Origin: Acidimicrobiales bacterium
GTDB lineage: Bacteria > Actinomycetota > Acidimicrobiia > Acidimicrobiales > SHLQ01
NCBI GenBank assembly: GCA_020629375.1
Contig: JAHDDK010000003.1
Location: forward strand, 15,141-75,772
Length of the DNA stretch: 60,632 nt
Reading direction: 5' to 3'
A program made the position numbers and the translations under genes. Under the pieces are notes generated by a model. That model searched no databases and was not told where the DNA came from. It saw only the letters and a program-made list of their open reading frames with translations. Below, piece after piece: positions 27,351 to 36,846 of the stretch. Each line of letters opens with the position of its first letter. The stretch's first letter is position 1.

Positions 27351-28757
27351 TCAGAGCAGCTTCGATGCGAGCTTTCCTCGACGGGACTCGCGGCCCGTCT
27401 CGAACTCGATTCGATCCGCGGCCGACATCACCCGACGCGTCCCGGCGACGCCGAGCCACCGCAACGGCTCGGGCTCCCACTTGCGCCCGCTGGCATTGAC
27501 CCAGGCGAGCGATGTCAGCTCGTCGTCGGCATCGCCGCCGTTGCGATCGAGAATGAGCTCGGCCATCGTCCGACCGGCGAGGTGCGAGGGCGCAACACCT
27601 TCGCCGACGTAGCCACCAGCGGAGCCCATTCCGGTCTCCGGGTCGAGGTCGACCGATTGCGTCCAGTTGCGGGGCGCGCCGAGGACGCCGCCCCACCGGT
27701 GGGTGATCTCCACGTCGCCAAGAATCGGAAACAGCTCGAGAAGTGTGCGGTGCACGAGCTCATGTGTGGCGACGTCGTGTTCGAGGTCCGCCGTGATGGC
27801 GCTGCCGAAGGCGTACGGAACGCCGCGCCCCCCAAACGCCAGCCGGTCGTCGGCGGTTCGCTGCCCGTAGATGACGGCGTACCGGTCGTCGGCGAAGGTC
27901 GGCCGTCCCTCGAGACCGATCTCGCCGATCACGTCGGGCGGGAGTGGTTCGGTTGCGATCATCAGCGAATACAACGGGACCATGGTTCGGCGTTCGCCTG
28001 GGAGATCACGCGTGTATCCCTCGGTGGCCCGGACGACGACGTCCGCGCGCACTGTTCCGCCGGAGGTCCGCACCAATCCAGGCTCGATGCTCTCGACCGT
28101 CGTTCCTTCGTGGACCGCTATCCCAGCGTCAACGACAGCGCGACGGAGCCCCCGTACGAGCTTGGCGGGGTCGACCGCTGCGCACGGCGCATAGAAGATG
28201 CCGCTGCGAACGTCCGACGCACCGATCATCGAACGGGCCTCGTCGACGGACAGGGCACGAATCTCGCCCTCGGTGATCCCGAGAGACCGTTCGTGCGCAA
28301 TGGTCTCTCGTTGGCGTTTCTCTTGCGCAGCGTTGCGGGCCACATAGACAGCGCCGCCTTTGGCGAAATCGCAATCGATCCCGTCAGCAGCCGCAGCGGT
28401 GCCGATGTCGTCGACCGTCGCGAACACGGCGCGAACGAGCCTCAGGGCCTCGGCGCGACCGACCCGACTCTCGTACGCAGAAACCCCACCAGCGAGCTCG
28501 CCGACGACCCACCCCCCATTGCGGCCCGAGGCTCCGTAGCCGCAGAACTGTCGCTCGAGGACAGCCACCCGGATCGATGGGTCCCGGCGCGCGAGTGCCC
28601 ACGCGGTCCACAGTCCGGTGTACCCCCCGCCCACGATGGCGACGTCGACGTCGAGGTCGTTCATCAAGGGGTTCTGCGGGGTGCAGTCCTCGTCGAGCCG
28701 GTCGAGCCACAGTGACAAACCGCCAGGAGGCGGCAGAGCCGTTCGGTGCGCACTCAT
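27351..28757 (-). CDS. FAD-dependent oxidase of the DAO family, gamma-glutamylputrescine oxidase-like
   Basis: The protein has 468 residues. The FAD motif VAIVGGGYTGLWTAWALA is at about 38-55, and GYGASGRNGGWV and the C-terminal GVLGAPRNW...GYVGEGVAPSHLAGRTMAEL are typical of PuuB-like DAO enzymes that oxidise amines or amino acids with oxygen. Its start overlaps the GNAT gene stop by 4 bp, and that gene overlaps the C45 gene, so three proteins are made from one message. Together with the divergent class III aminotransferase and downstream potABCD, a polyamine or gamma-glutamyl-amine substrate is the best inference. Confidence 0.85.
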   Translation of the reverse strand: MSAHRTALPPPGGLSLWLDRLDEDCTPQNPLMNDLDVDVAIVGGGYTGLWTAWALARRDPSIRVAVLERQFCGYGASGRNGGWVVGELAGGVSAYESRVGRAEALRLVRAVFATVDDIGTAAAADGIDCDFAKGGAVYVARNAAQEKRQRETIAHERSLGITEGEIRALSVDEARSMIGASDVRSGIFYAPCAAVDPAKLVRGLRRAVVDAGIAVHEGTTVESIEPGLVRTSGGTVRADVVVRATEGYTRDLPGERRTMVPLYSLMIATEPLPPDVIGEIGLEGRPTFADDRYAVIYGQRTADDRLAFGGRGVPYAFGSAITADLEHDVATHELVHRTLLELFPILGDVEITHRWGGVLGAPRNWTQSVDLDPETGMGSAGGYVGEGVAPSHLAGRTMAELILDRNGGDADDELTSLAWVNASGRKWEPEPLRWLGVAGTRRVMSAADRIEFETGRESRRGKLASKLL

Positions 28758-29485
28758 GCGCGGCCTTCGGTGCCACCGGCGCCGGTCCAGTCCGGGTTGT
28801 CCCAGACGATCAAGACCGCCCAGTTGCCGACCGTCGGGTCATGGAGATAATCGGGCAGCGCCGGCCCGGCCCGAAAACCGTTCTCGAGCTGAAACGTGAG
28901 CGTCGGGTCGTAGAGGTCGCCAGCGACAACCTTCTCGACATACTCGTCAGCGCTCATGAGGCCGAGGTGGTCGGCGTATCCAGGGATCACTCCACCGGCC
29001 ACGATGCCGGCCTTGTTCGCCTCTTGGACGTATCGCTTGCGCTGCTCGTAGAGCGCTTTGCCGATGCCTCGTCCTCGGTACTCGGGGTATACGGAGATGT
29101 CAGTGCCGTAGTACCAGGGACTGTCGGGGTGGTGATTGCCGATCCCGCCGTCGCCCTCGATCTCTCGCAGACCGTGGTACGGGTTGTCGAAGTCGAACTC
29201 GAGCAGAATGCCGAGCCCCATGCCGATCACGCGGTCGTCGGCGGCGGCGTCGAGCACCACGAAGTTTCCCTCGGGGAAGGCGTCGTAGAGGTCGAGCATC
29301 TCGTGTTCGTGATACAGGTCGGACGGATCGATCGTGTGAAAGACGGCGAGTTCGAGCTCTTCGCATTGCTTGGCGTGCCGTGGGTCGAGCTGCACGATCC
29401 GAAGGTCGCCGTCGTCGAATCGATGCACGACGATCTCGTCGTGATCCGTACGGTCGGTTGCATCATCTCCCGACGAACGCGTCAT
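28754..29485 (-). CDS. GNAT-family N-acetyltransferase
   Basis: The protein has 243 residues from ATG 29485, which overlaps the upstream stop by 4 bp; the frame is open to 29533 inside the neighbouring gene. The acetyl-CoA binding motif is ISVYPEYRGRGIGKALYE (about 120-137) with the RGRGIG turn. The N-terminal half is rich in acidic residues (PSDLYHEHEMLDLYD), which would suit a cationic amine substrate. It sits between a C45 acyltransferase and a PuuB-like oxidase. Polyamine acetylation is a reasonable guess, to be set against an acetylpolyamine amidohydrolase gene at 57.7 kb. Confidence 0.8.
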   Translation of the reverse strand: MTRSSGDDATDRTDHDEIVVHRFDDGDLRIVQLDPRHAKQCEELELAVFHTIDPSDLYHEHEMLDLYDAFPEGNFVVLDAAADDRVIGMGLGILLEFDFDNPYHGLREIEGDGGIGNHHPDSPWYYGTDISVYPEYRGRGIGKALYEQRKRYVQEANKAGIVAGGVIPGYADHLGLMSADEYVEKVVAGDLYDPTLTFQLENGFRAGPALPDYLHDPTVGNWAVLIVWDNPDWTGAGGTEGRA

Positions 29486-30573
29486 GCGAATCCGATGGAC
29501 ACGAAGTCGTTGTGGCTGGGGAGCCCCCAACAAGCCCAGAAGTCGAGGGTCGACGGTCGCATGACCGCCGCGCCGCTCGACTCGATGTGGTACGGCTCGC
29601 GTGCGGTCTGACAGACCGCGTCGGGATCTCGGGTCAGCTCCATGAGGTCCTCCGGTGTCAGGTCGCGCCGGTCGAGGAATGCTCGGGCCGCCGCTAGTCG
29701 AAGGACCGAAGAGTCCTGGAGCGAATCGTCTCGGTGTCCCTGCCGTTCGGTCGTCTCCGGAGCCAGGGTGTGGTTGGTATGCACGAGTGCCTCGTCGCCG
29801 AGGATCGAATAGGGCCTTGCGGTCGGCATCGCCTCGATCGAGTAGCCGTAGCCCTCACCGTCGAACACGCAGAAGTTGTGGCCGCCCGCGAGATCAGCAC
29901 CAAGCACCACGTCTTTGGCGCGTTGCGCCGTCGTCGTACCGAGGGCGGCGCGAACCACCTGAGGCCAGGTCACCCCGGGGGTGCCGTCGGTGGCGACCAG
30001 GTTGTTGATTCCGACGCACACGCCGAGTTCGCTCATGCCGATCTGACCGAGGCAGCCGGTGGTCGTGAACACGAGGCTGGCCGGAGCATCGTCGGGACGA
30101 CAGCGAAACAGCACCACGTGCTCGGTGGCCGAATCATGCATGTCCCACGTCTGGCCGTACATCCCCTGTCCGTTCTCGCACCGCTCGCTCGGGACGATGA
30201 AGGCCGTGCAGTCGTCTTCGATCACCTCATCGGGATGGTCTCCGCCGATCGTGGCGCGCACCGTGTCGACGAAGTCGGTGAATCCCCCGACGACGATGGC
30301 CTCCGCAGAGCTGATGCCAGCGGCGGCAGCCATGGCGTGCATCTCTGACGCCAGTTCGGGAGCGTGCTTCTCGTGGGCCGGGATCATCGATTCGGCGAGG
30401 TCCAGAACGTCGGCCCGACTCATCTGACCGCCCGACCATGATCCGGCAGTGACGAGATCGACCCGCTCGTTCGTGTAGTGGCGAATCTCGTCTGCGAACG
30501 CTCGACCGTGAGCGTCACCCATTTCATCGGGAGAACCGGAGAGATCGAGGATTCGGATCGCTGGACGTTTCAC
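29482..30573 (-). CDS. C45-family peptidase / acyl-CoA:6-aminopenicillanate acyltransferase-like Ntn hydrolase
   Basis: The protein has 363 residues from GTG 30573, chosen because GAGGGA stands five bases upstream; an ATG at 30606 has no RBS. The N-terminal part (SPDEMGDAHGRAFADEI) matches the family pro-segment. Cys122 in EDDCTAFIV is the expected Ntn nucleophile and new N-terminus after self-cleavage. MYGQTWDMH, LGQIGMSELGVCVGINNL and TNHTL follow as in C45 members. The family cleaves or transfers amide-linked acyl groups. In this operon it may process N-acyl or gamma-glutamyl amines. It diverges from the aminotransferase gene across 143 bp. Confidence 0.82.
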   Translation of the reverse strand: MKRPAIRILDLSGSPDEMGDAHGRAFADEIRHYTNERVDLVTAGSWSGGQMSRADVLDLAESMIPAHEKHAPELASEMHAMAAAAGISSAEAIVVGGFTDFVDTVRATIGGDHPDEVIEDDCTAFIVPSERCENGQGMYGQTWDMHDSATEHVVLFRCRPDDAPASLVFTTTGCLGQIGMSELGVCVGINNLVATDGTPGVTWPQVVRAALGTTTAQRAKDVVLGADLAGGHNFCVFDGEGYGYSIEAMPTARPYSILGDEALVHTNHTLAPETTERQGHRDDSLQDSSVLRLAAARAFLDRRDLTPEDLMELTRDPDAVCQTAREPYHIESSGAAVMRPSTLDFWACWGLPSHNDFVSIGFA

Positions 30574-30673
30574 GGTGTTCCCTCGGTGCGAGGCCTTCCC
30601 TCTCATGAGCGCATTCGGTCGTCGAAGGAGAATAGTCCGACCACAACGAGTGGACAAAGGGACAATGACGACG

Positions 30674-30715
30674 GAATCCGTTGCCTTAGCGTCCGTTTTG
30701 TTGTTGAATCCGTTG
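30674..30715. promoter_or_regulatory. Spaced direct repeats before the aminotransferase gene, candidate Lrp-type site
   Basis: GAATCCGTTG occurs at 30674-30683 and again at 30706-30715, a 32-bp period close to three helical turns. The second copy ends just before the ATG at 30717. The region is the divergent promoter of the C45 operon and the aminotransferase-lrp operon. Binding by the linked Lrp protein would explain the spacing, but this is inference. Confidence 0.4.
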
Positions 30716-30716
30716 T

Positions 30717-32102
30717 ATGGTGCACGCCCCGCTTCCCAATGACCAGCTCGAACCAAAGGCCGAACGACATCTGTGGGGCCATTTCTCTTCGCTCGGCCAT
30801 TCGGTCGACGGAACGTCGATCATCGAACGCGGCGAGGGGTGCTACGTGTGGGACAACCACGGCAAGCAATACCTCGACGGTCTCGCTGGTCTGTACACGA
30901 CACAGGTCGGGTACGGCCGCCCCGAACTCGCCAAGGCCGCCGGAGACCAAACCGCACAGCTCGGCTTCTTTCCGATCTGGACGTACGCCCACCCCAAAGC
31001 GGTCGAGCTCGCCGCACGCCTCGCCGACCTGTCACCCGGGAACCTCAACCGCGTGTTCTTCACGAGCGGCGGGTCCGAAGCTGTTGAGTCGGCCTTCAAG
31101 CTCGCCCGGCAGTACTTCCACGAGATCGGGGAGCACGACCGATACAAGGTGATCAGCCGCAATCTCGCTTACCACGGCACGACGATGGGCGCCTTGTCGA
31201 TTACCGGGCTCGAGTTTGCGAAGACCCCGTTCGAGCCACTCGTCCCGGGCGCCCTCAAGGTCGACAACACCCTCGACTTCGCTCGCGCCTACGACGGCGA
31301 CCCAGACCTGTTGGGTGTCGCCGCCGCGAACCAGATCGAACAATGCATCCTCGATGCCGGACCCGAGACGGTCGCAGCCGTCTTCCTCGAGCCCGTCCAG
31401 AACGCGGGCGGATGCTTCGTGCCGCCCGATGGCTACTTCGCCCGGGTCCGCGAGATCTGTGACCAGTACGGCGTGTTACTCGTGTCCGACGAGGTCATCT
31501 GCGCCTATGGCCGGCTCGGCGAGATGTTCGGCTCGCAGGCCCTCGACTATCAGGCCGACATCATCACCACCGCAAAGGGACTCACCTCCGGCCACTCCCC
31601 GCTCGGTGCCGTTCTGGTGAGCGACAAGGTCGCCGAACCCTTCGCCGACACCGACCACGTGTTCCAGCACGGATTCACCTTCGCCGGACATCCGGTGAGC
31701 TGTGCTGTCGCCCTCGCCAACCTCGACATCATCGAAGACGACAATCTCCTCGCCCACGTCCGCACCAACGCGTCGACGTTCATCGACGCCCTCGCACCAC
31801 TGGCCGACCTCCCGATCGTGAGCGAGGTGCGAGGCATGGGCTACTTCTACGGCATCGAACTGATGAAGGACGTCGACAACGGCGTGTTCTTCTCCGACGA
31901 CGAGGCCCAGGAGCTGATTCGTGGGTTCTTGTCGCTCCGACTCGCCGACCTCGGCCTGCTCTGTCGAGCCGACGCCCGCGGCGAACCGGTCATCCAGTTG
32001 TCACCTCCACTGATCGCCGGCCCCGACGAGTTCGACTTCATGGCGTCGGTGATCCAACAGGCCCTCACTGAGGCGATGGCCCGGATGTCAACCGTCGCGT
32101 GA
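30717..32102 (+). CDS. Class III pyridoxal-phosphate aminotransferase, putrescine/polyamine:pyruvate type
   Basis: The protein has 461 residues. The PLP Lys is in IITTAKGLTSGHSPLGA, the upstream Asp in LLVSDEVICAYGR, and FFTSGGSEAVESA is the phosphate-binding loop. The opening HLWGHFSSLG...IIERGEGCYVWD is characteristic of omega-amine:pyruvate aminotransferases such as SpuC. It should convert putrescine or a related diamine plus pyruvate to an aminoaldehyde plus alanine. It shares a 4-bp overlap with the lrp gene and diverges from the oxidase operon. Confidence 0.9.
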   Translation: MVHAPLPNDQLEPKAERHLWGHFSSLGHSVDGTSIIERGEGCYVWDNHGKQYLDGLAGLYTTQVGYGRPELAKAAGDQTAQLGFFPIWTYAHPKAVELAARLADLSPGNLNRVFFTSGGSEAVESAFKLARQYFHEIGEHDRYKVISRNLAYHGTTMGALSITGLEFAKTPFEPLVPGALKVDNTLDFARAYDGDPDLLGVAAANQIEQCILDAGPETVAAVFLEPVQNAGGCFVPPDGYFARVREICDQYGVLLVSDEVICAYGRLGEMFGSQALDYQADIITTAKGLTSGHSPLGAVLVSDKVAEPFADTDHVFQHGFTFAGHPVSCAVALANLDIIEDDNLLAHVRTNASTFIDALAPLADLPIVSEVRGMGYFYGIELMKDVDNGVFFSDDEAQELIRGFLSLRLADLGLLCRADARGEPVIQLSPPLIAGPDEFDFMASVIQQALTEAMARMSTVA

Positions 32103-32566
32103 GCACGATCCCGAAACCTCATGCGCTCGACGAGATCGACAAGGCGATCGTTCGACGACTTCAGGTCGACGGACGCACGCCCTACGCGCAGCTCGCGCCG
32201 CTCGTCGGCCTCAGCGAAGCGGCAACCCGGCAACGAGTCAATCGTCTGATCGAACGTGGCGTGATGAGCATTGTGGCCGTCACCGACCCCATGGCGCTCG
32301 GCTACGGCTACCAGGCGTTGCTCGGTATCCGTGTCGATCATGAGGTCTCGATCGCAGCCGACGTTCTCGGAGAGATCGACGAACTCGAATACGTCGTGAT
32401 CGCCGCCGGCCGCTACGACGTACTCGCCGAAGTCGTCTGCCGTGACGCCCAACATCTCCTCGATGTCGTCGACACGAAGATCCGTGCCGTCGACGGTGTG
32501 CGAACCGTCGAGACCCTCACGTATCTCCGCGTCGTGAAACAGAACTACGACTGGGGCGCCGTCTAG
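32099..32566 (+). CDS. Lrp/AsnC-family transcriptional regulator
   Basis: The protein has 155 residues from GTG 32099, overlapping the aminotransferase stop by 4 bp. The N-terminal winged helix (LDEIDKAIVRRLQVDGRT..) has LSEAATRQRVNRLIERGV as the recognition region. The RAM ligand-binding domain follows (about 65-150), with VVIAAGRYDVLAEVVCRD. Coupled to the aminotransferase, it probably senses a polyamine or amino acid and controls the divergent promoter at 30.6 kb. Its stop is 4 bp from that of the convergent protease gene. Confidence 0.92.
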   Translation: MSTIPKPHALDEIDKAIVRRLQVDGRTPYAQLAPLVGLSEAATRQRVNRLIERGVMSIVAVTDPMALGYGYQALLGIRVDHEVSIAADVLGEIDELEYVVIAAGRYDVLAEVVCRDAQHLLDVVDTKIRAVDGVRTVETLTYLRVVKQNYDWGAV

Positions 32567-32570
32567 GCGA

Positions 32571-34355
32571 TCACTGTTCGCAGGTGAACAGGTTGTCACC
32601 CTCGCATTCGTCAATGCCACCTTCGCCATGGACGACATCGATGCCTCCACCGCCGAAGAGCCGATCATCGTCGTCGCCACCCCGAAGGATGTCACCACCG
32701 TCGCCGCCAAACACTCGGTCACGTCCAGCGAGCCCGAGAACGGTGTCCCCACCGGTTCCGCCGCCGACTCGGTCGTTGCCGTCGCCACCGTCGATCTGGT
32801 CGTTTCCACGGCCGCCGAGCAGGTTGTCTTTGCCTTGACCGCCGTAGAGATGATCGGCGCCGTTGGATCCGATCAGACGATCGGCGCCCGACTCTCCGTG
32901 GATCTCATCGGCACCGGGACCGCCGAGGATCCGATCGTTGCCGTTCCCGCCCCAGATGACGTCCGGTCCGCTGCCACCACGAATGACATCAGCTCCAGCA
33001 CCGCCGTAAATCTCATCGCTATCTCCGAGGCCGCAGATGACGTCGTTGCCGCCGTACCCCTCGATGAAGTCGTACTCCGGCGTTCCGAGGATGACGTCGT
33101 CGCCTTCGGTGGCCCAGTCCCAGTCTTCGAGCACGACGGTCGGCATGAGCCCACCGCAGAGCTTCTCCGTCATCGTGATCGTGAAGGCGGAGAAGTCGAT
33201 TGCATGGGAATCGAAGATCGTCTCGCTGCCGGCCTCGATGTCGAGATCGCCGTTGGCCCAGTAGACCGAGCTGTTTCCGCTGTGGTCGACGAGCACCACC
33301 GCTTCGAGATCGAAGCTCCCCGTGCCCGGCACGTCACGGACCATCGTCGAGAAGTCGATCCGATCCGTAAGGGTGTACGTCGCGAGCTCATAGCCGTACG
33401 ACAGAGTCCCGTCCCGAGCCTCCAACACGATGCCGACTTCGGCGACGTCGGTCGAAGTGGCATCGACGGTGAGGAAGAACGGCACCTCGTCGTAGCGGAC
33501 GAAACCGGTGTTCGGATTCCACGGAGCCGCCACGTCGACGAGCACGGGAGGGTCGCTCTCGAAGGTGATCGACGGGTTGGCCGCGGCCGTCGCGATGAAG
33601 TTCATGTAGTTGAGGACTTCGGCGAAGACGGCCGGGGTGTCGGCGCACACCATGCCCCAGCTCACGATGCCGGCGAGTTTCGGTCCGCTCGCAGTGGCGA
33701 CCGACAGCGGACCTCCGCTATCGCCGTAGCACGGTCCCGATCCTTGCCCGCCAGCGCACATCTCTCCGTCACGATCGATGTCGGTTCCGCTGACGATGCA
33801 TGCGGAATCCCCGATGAGTGGAATGGTCGTCGTCCGCAGTTGCTGCGGCGAATCCGAGCCGTCGCTGCTCATGCGCCCCCAGCCCGTCGTCGTCGCGACG
33901 GTGACCGCAGAAATCTCTTGCGCCGACGCGATCGGTATTGGTTGCACCGTCGCCGAGAACGTCAGCGGCTCTTCCAGAATGATGATGGCGATGTCGCCAA
34001 CCTGGGTTGCGGCGTAGTCGGGCCACCAAGTGATGGACTTGGCTGCGACGTCTTGACCGGTGCCCGATGTCGAGTCGGCCACACCGGCGCGAACGAAAAG
34101 TCCGCCGCTGTCGATCCAGTCGACGCAGTGGGCCGCCGTGACGACCGTCGTGTCGTCGAGGATGGATCCCCCACAGAAGTACCCGTAGTCCTGGTACTGA
34201 AGCGAGACCTGCCACGGGGCGTCGGAGATCGACACCGCCGATCCGTTCACGATCGCTCCGGCTGGGCGTCCGCCAGCAAGCAGGGCCGCGGAGATCACTA
34301 GGCCAGCGATCGCCAGGAGAATCAGCTGGGTACGGGCAACACGAATGTGGCGCAT
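32571..34355 (-). CDS. Secreted trypsin-like serine protease (S1) with C-terminal RTX repeats
   Basis: The protein has 594 residues with a signal peptide ending near PAGA, directly before IVNGSAV, the usual mature N-terminus of active trypsins; no activation propeptide is evident. The triad is His in VVTAAHCVD, Asp in QVGDIAIIILE and Ser in CYGDSGGPL. Residues of about 250-400 form a domain also hinted at in the next RTX gene (it ends LCGGLMPTVVL). A run of about eleven RTX nonapeptides (GGxGxDxIxG) completes the protein. The product is a calcium-stabilised extracellular protease. Classical RTX export through a type I system is unlikely given the Sec signal. Confidence 0.88.
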   Translation of the reverse strand: MRHIRVARTQLILLAIAGLVISAALLAGGRPAGAIVNGSAVSISDAPWQVSLQYQDYGYFCGGSILDDTTVVTAAHCVDWIDSGGLFVRAGVADSTSGTGQDVAAKSITWWPDYAATQVGDIAIIILEEPLTFSATVQPIPIASAQEISAVTVATTTGWGRMSSDGSDSPQQLRTTTIPLIGDSACIVSGTDIDRDGEMCAGGQGSGPCYGDSGGPLSVATASGPKLAGIVSWGMVCADTPAVFAEVLNYMNFIATAAANPSITFESDPPVLVDVAAPWNPNTGFVRYDEVPFFLTVDATSTDVAEVGIVLEARDGTLSYGYELATYTLTDRIDFSTMVRDVPGTGSFDLEAVVLVDHSGNSSVYWANGDLDIEAGSETIFDSHAIDFSAFTITMTEKLCGGLMPTVVLEDWDWATEGDDVILGTPEYDFIEGYGGNDVICGLGDSDEIYGGAGADVIRGGSGPDVIWGGNGNDRILGGPGADEIHGESGADRLIGSNGADHLYGGQGKDNLLGGRGNDQIDGGDGNDRVGGGTGGDTVLGLAGRDRVFGGDGGDILRGGDDDDRLFGGGGIDVVHGEGGIDECEGDNLFTCEQ

Positions 34356-34463
34356 GGCTTCCGTTCGAGAGTCAGGGTTGATGAAAGGTGTCGACGTGCG
34401 GCGGCCGCGGCCTAAGGGGTAAATCGGCCCAGGGTCGCCGCGACGTCAGTGCGGTTGGAGGGT

Positions 34464-35570
34464 TCAGCAGCCGTTCTCGACAGCGACGCAGGTGGCGTAG
34501 TCGAAGCCGTCGATCTCGGCGACGTCGACGCCAGCGCCACCATCGATGCGATCATCGAGACCGGCGTAGATCTCGTCACCACCGGCGCCGCCGAAGATGC
34601 GATCTCGTCCGAGTCCACCGTCGAGGATGTCGCCACCGGCTCCACCGCCGAGGCGATCGTTGCCATCGCCACCGACGATGGTGTCGTTGCCAAGGCCGCC
34701 AAGAATCTTGTCCTTGCCCTGGCCTCCGTCGAGCCAGTCGGCACCCTTCGAACCAACGATTCGGTCAGCACCGGATTCGCCCTCGATCACGTCTGCACCT
34801 GGGCCACCGAGCAGACGATCATTACCGGCGCCACCCAGGAGCCAGTCCGGTCCACTTCCGCCACGGATCACGTCGGCGCCGGTACCGCCATCGATGTAGT
34901 CGTCGCCGCCGAGGCCGCAGATGACGTCGTTGCCACCGAGACCTTCGATCCAATCATCACCGTCGGTGCCGACGATGATGTCGTCGCCGTTTGTCGGCGT
35001 GTCGTAGGGCAGCACGACGGTCGGGAGCTGGCCACCGCAGTACCGCTCCGCAAGCGTGAACTCGATCTCCGGAAACACCGGGATGGTCGACGGCCCAACG
35101 GTCACCTCGTCGAAGGCTGCGATGTAGGTTTGTTGCGTGCCGTCGGACTGATAGCGGTTGATGTTGCCAGCGTCGTCCTGGATCGCGATCGCCGAGAGGC
35201 GGAAGACACCGAGTGCGTTGGCGTAGGTCGAGCTCATGACGATGTCGATCCCCGGGTTATCCGGGTCCGAGTCGTTCGAGATGAAGTACGGATCAAGCCA
35301 ATCGCCGATGCCGGGATGCTGCTCAACGATCTCGAACTCGAGCGCAACATAGTCATCGGGGTGAAACTCGACAGGCTCGGCGACGAAGTGCATGTCGCCA
35401 AAGCGGTAGAACGTCGTGCCGGTCTCCCACTCGGTGCTCACGCCGAGGAGTTCCGGGGCGGAGATGTCGGTCGCCGTTTGAGCGCCAGCTGTAGCCAGCG
35501 AGGTCGTCGCGGCGAGAACGCTGATCGCGACGAACGCTGCAAGGCGAATGAGGTAGCGGGAGATGGCCAT
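34464..35570 (-). CDS. Secreted RTX-repeat protein with unrecognised N-terminal domain
   Basis: The protein has 368 residues. The signal peptide ends near TAGAQT. Residues of about 35-170 form a domain with no recognised family, rich in beta-type sequence (FYRFGDMHFVAEPVEF, LSAIAIQDDAGNINRY), ending RYCGGQLPTVVL, the same boundary motif as in the protease and in the interrupted RTX gene at 40 kb. RTX units occupy about 180-345, and the tail ends YATCVAVENGC. The shared boundary plus closely similar repeat blocks show that three genes here arose from one RTX module joined to different N-domains. Confidence 0.75.
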   Translation of the reverse strand: MAISRYLIRLAAFVAISVLAATTSLATAGAQTATDISAPELLGVSTEWETGTTFYRFGDMHFVAEPVEFHPDDYVALEFEIVEQHPGIGDWLDPYFISNDSDPDNPGIDIVMSSTYANALGVFRLSAIAIQDDAGNINRYQSDGTQQTYIAAFDEVTVGPSTIPVFPEIEFTLAERYCGGQLPTVVLPYDTPTNGDDIIVGTDGDDWIEGLGGNDVICGLGGDDYIDGGTGADVIRGGSGPDWLLGGAGNDRLLGGPGADVIEGESGADRIVGSKGADWLDGGQGKDKILGGLGNDTIVGGDGNDRLGGGAGGDILDGGLGRDRIFGGAGGDEIYAGLDDRIDGGAGVDVAEIDGFDYATCVAVENGC

Positions 35571-35769
35571 TGTCTTTGGTTTTCCTTTGATCTGATTTCC
35601 GGGTTAGTCAGGACACGCCGACGGCGGTGGGCCGGTTCCGAGAAAACGACGAATTCGGTGAATTGGGTCAGGCGGGCCATCTGCGGTGATCGATTCGGGG
35701 TCCATCTCGTCGTGTTTCATGAAGATTGCCGATTCGTACACCGCGGCGATTCCGCGAAACGATGTCGCG

Positions 35770-36846
35770 ATGACCGACGTCACTGCCGCAGTTGAGATCG
35801 CCGGCGTCACGAAACGGTTCGGTGATGTCGTCGCCGTCGACAACGTCGACCTGACGATCGCCGACGGTGAGTTCTTCGCGATGCTCGGACCGTCGGGGTG
35901 TGGCAAGACGACGACACTTCGGATGATTGCCGGTCTCGACTTTCCGACCGAAGGATCGCTGAAGATCTTCGGCGACGAGGTCGGAACGCTGCCCCCGAAT
36001 CAGCGGCCGGTCAACACGGTTTTCCAGAACTACGCCCTGTTTCCGCACATGTCCGTGCTCGACAACGTGTCGTTCGGCCTCCGAATGAAGAAGATCAACA
36101 AGTCCGAGGCCGCCAGTCGGGCGAAAGAAGCGATCGAACTCGTCCAGCTCGGCGGCATGGAGAAGCGGCGACCCAACCAGTTGTCGGGCGGCCAGCAGCA
36201 ACGGGTCGCGCTCGCCCGCGCCCTAGTCAACGAACCCAAGGTCTTGTTGCTCGACGAGCCACTCGGCGCCCTCGATCTCAAGTTGCGCCAAGAGATGCAG
36301 ACCGAACTGAAGTCGCTCCAACGTGAACTCGGCGTCAGCTTCGTGTTCGTCACCCACGACCAAGAAGAAGCGATGGCGATGAGCGATCGCATCGCCGTAA
36401 TGCACGACGGCAAGCTCCTTCAGGTCGGGCCGCCCGAGGAGATCTACGAACGGCCAGCGAACCGGTTCGTCGCCGACTTCATCGGCCAGACGAACTTGCT
36501 CGATGCGACGGTCGAGGACGCCGAGCACGTCATCTTGACCAACGGAACCCGCCTCCGGGCTCCGTCTCCACATGCACCAGGAACATCGGTCGCGATGAGC
36601 CTCCGACCCGAGGCAATACGGATCGGGCCGGCCGGATCGACACCGTCAGAGCATGCCGCGACAAGCCTCGACGGCACGGTCGCCGACGTGACCTATCTGG
36701 GCCACGCCATCGACTACGTCGTCAAGGTCGGGTGGATCGACCTCGAGGTCCGAGGAGACGCGACCGCGGGCCATGATCGATATGCGCCGGGCACAGAGGT
36801 CAGTGTGTGGTGGGATCGCACCTCGGATTGGGTGGTGGCCGACTAG
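35770..36846 (+). CDS. potA: Spermidine/putrescine ABC transporter ATP-binding protein
   Basis: The protein has 358 residues from ATG 35770; the frame is open to 35686, but the family alignment begins here (VEIAGVTKRFGDVVAVDNVDL). Walker A is GPSGCGKTT, the signature is LSGGQQQRVALARAL, Walker B is VLLLDEPLGALD, the H-loop is VTHDQEEAM, and a C-terminal TOBE domain follows (about 280-355). It powers import of polyamines with PotB, PotC and PotD, whose genes follow in the same order as in Escherichia coli. About 199 bp upstream are free of genes and should hold the operon promoter. Confidence 0.93.
   Translation: MTDVTAAVEIAGVTKRFGDVVAVDNVDLTIADGEFFAMLGPSGCGKTTTLRMIAGLDFPTEGSLKIFGDEVGTLPPNQRPVNTVFQNYALFPHMSVLDNVSFGLRMKKINKSEAASRAKEAIELVQLGGMEKRRPNQLSGGQQQRVALARALVNEPKVLLLDEPLGALDLKLRQEMQTELKSLQRELGVSFVFVTHDQEEAMAMSDRIAVMHDGKLLQVGPPEEIYERPANRFVADFIGQTNLLDATVEDAEHVILTNGTRLRAPSPHAPGTSVAMSLRPEAIRIGPAGSTPSEHAATSLDGTVADVTYLGHAIDYVVKVGWIDLEVRGDATAGHDRYAPGTEVSVWWDRTSDWVVAD

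Noticed and set aside
27099..28715. 538-codon plus-strand frame
   Set aside because: Runs antisense across the desaturase and the DAO oxidase genes, both of which have clear family motifs.
32628..34301. 557-codon plus-strand frame over the protease-RTX gene
   Set aside because: RTX repeat DNA gives long open antisense frames through its codon periodicity; the product has no recognisable domain.
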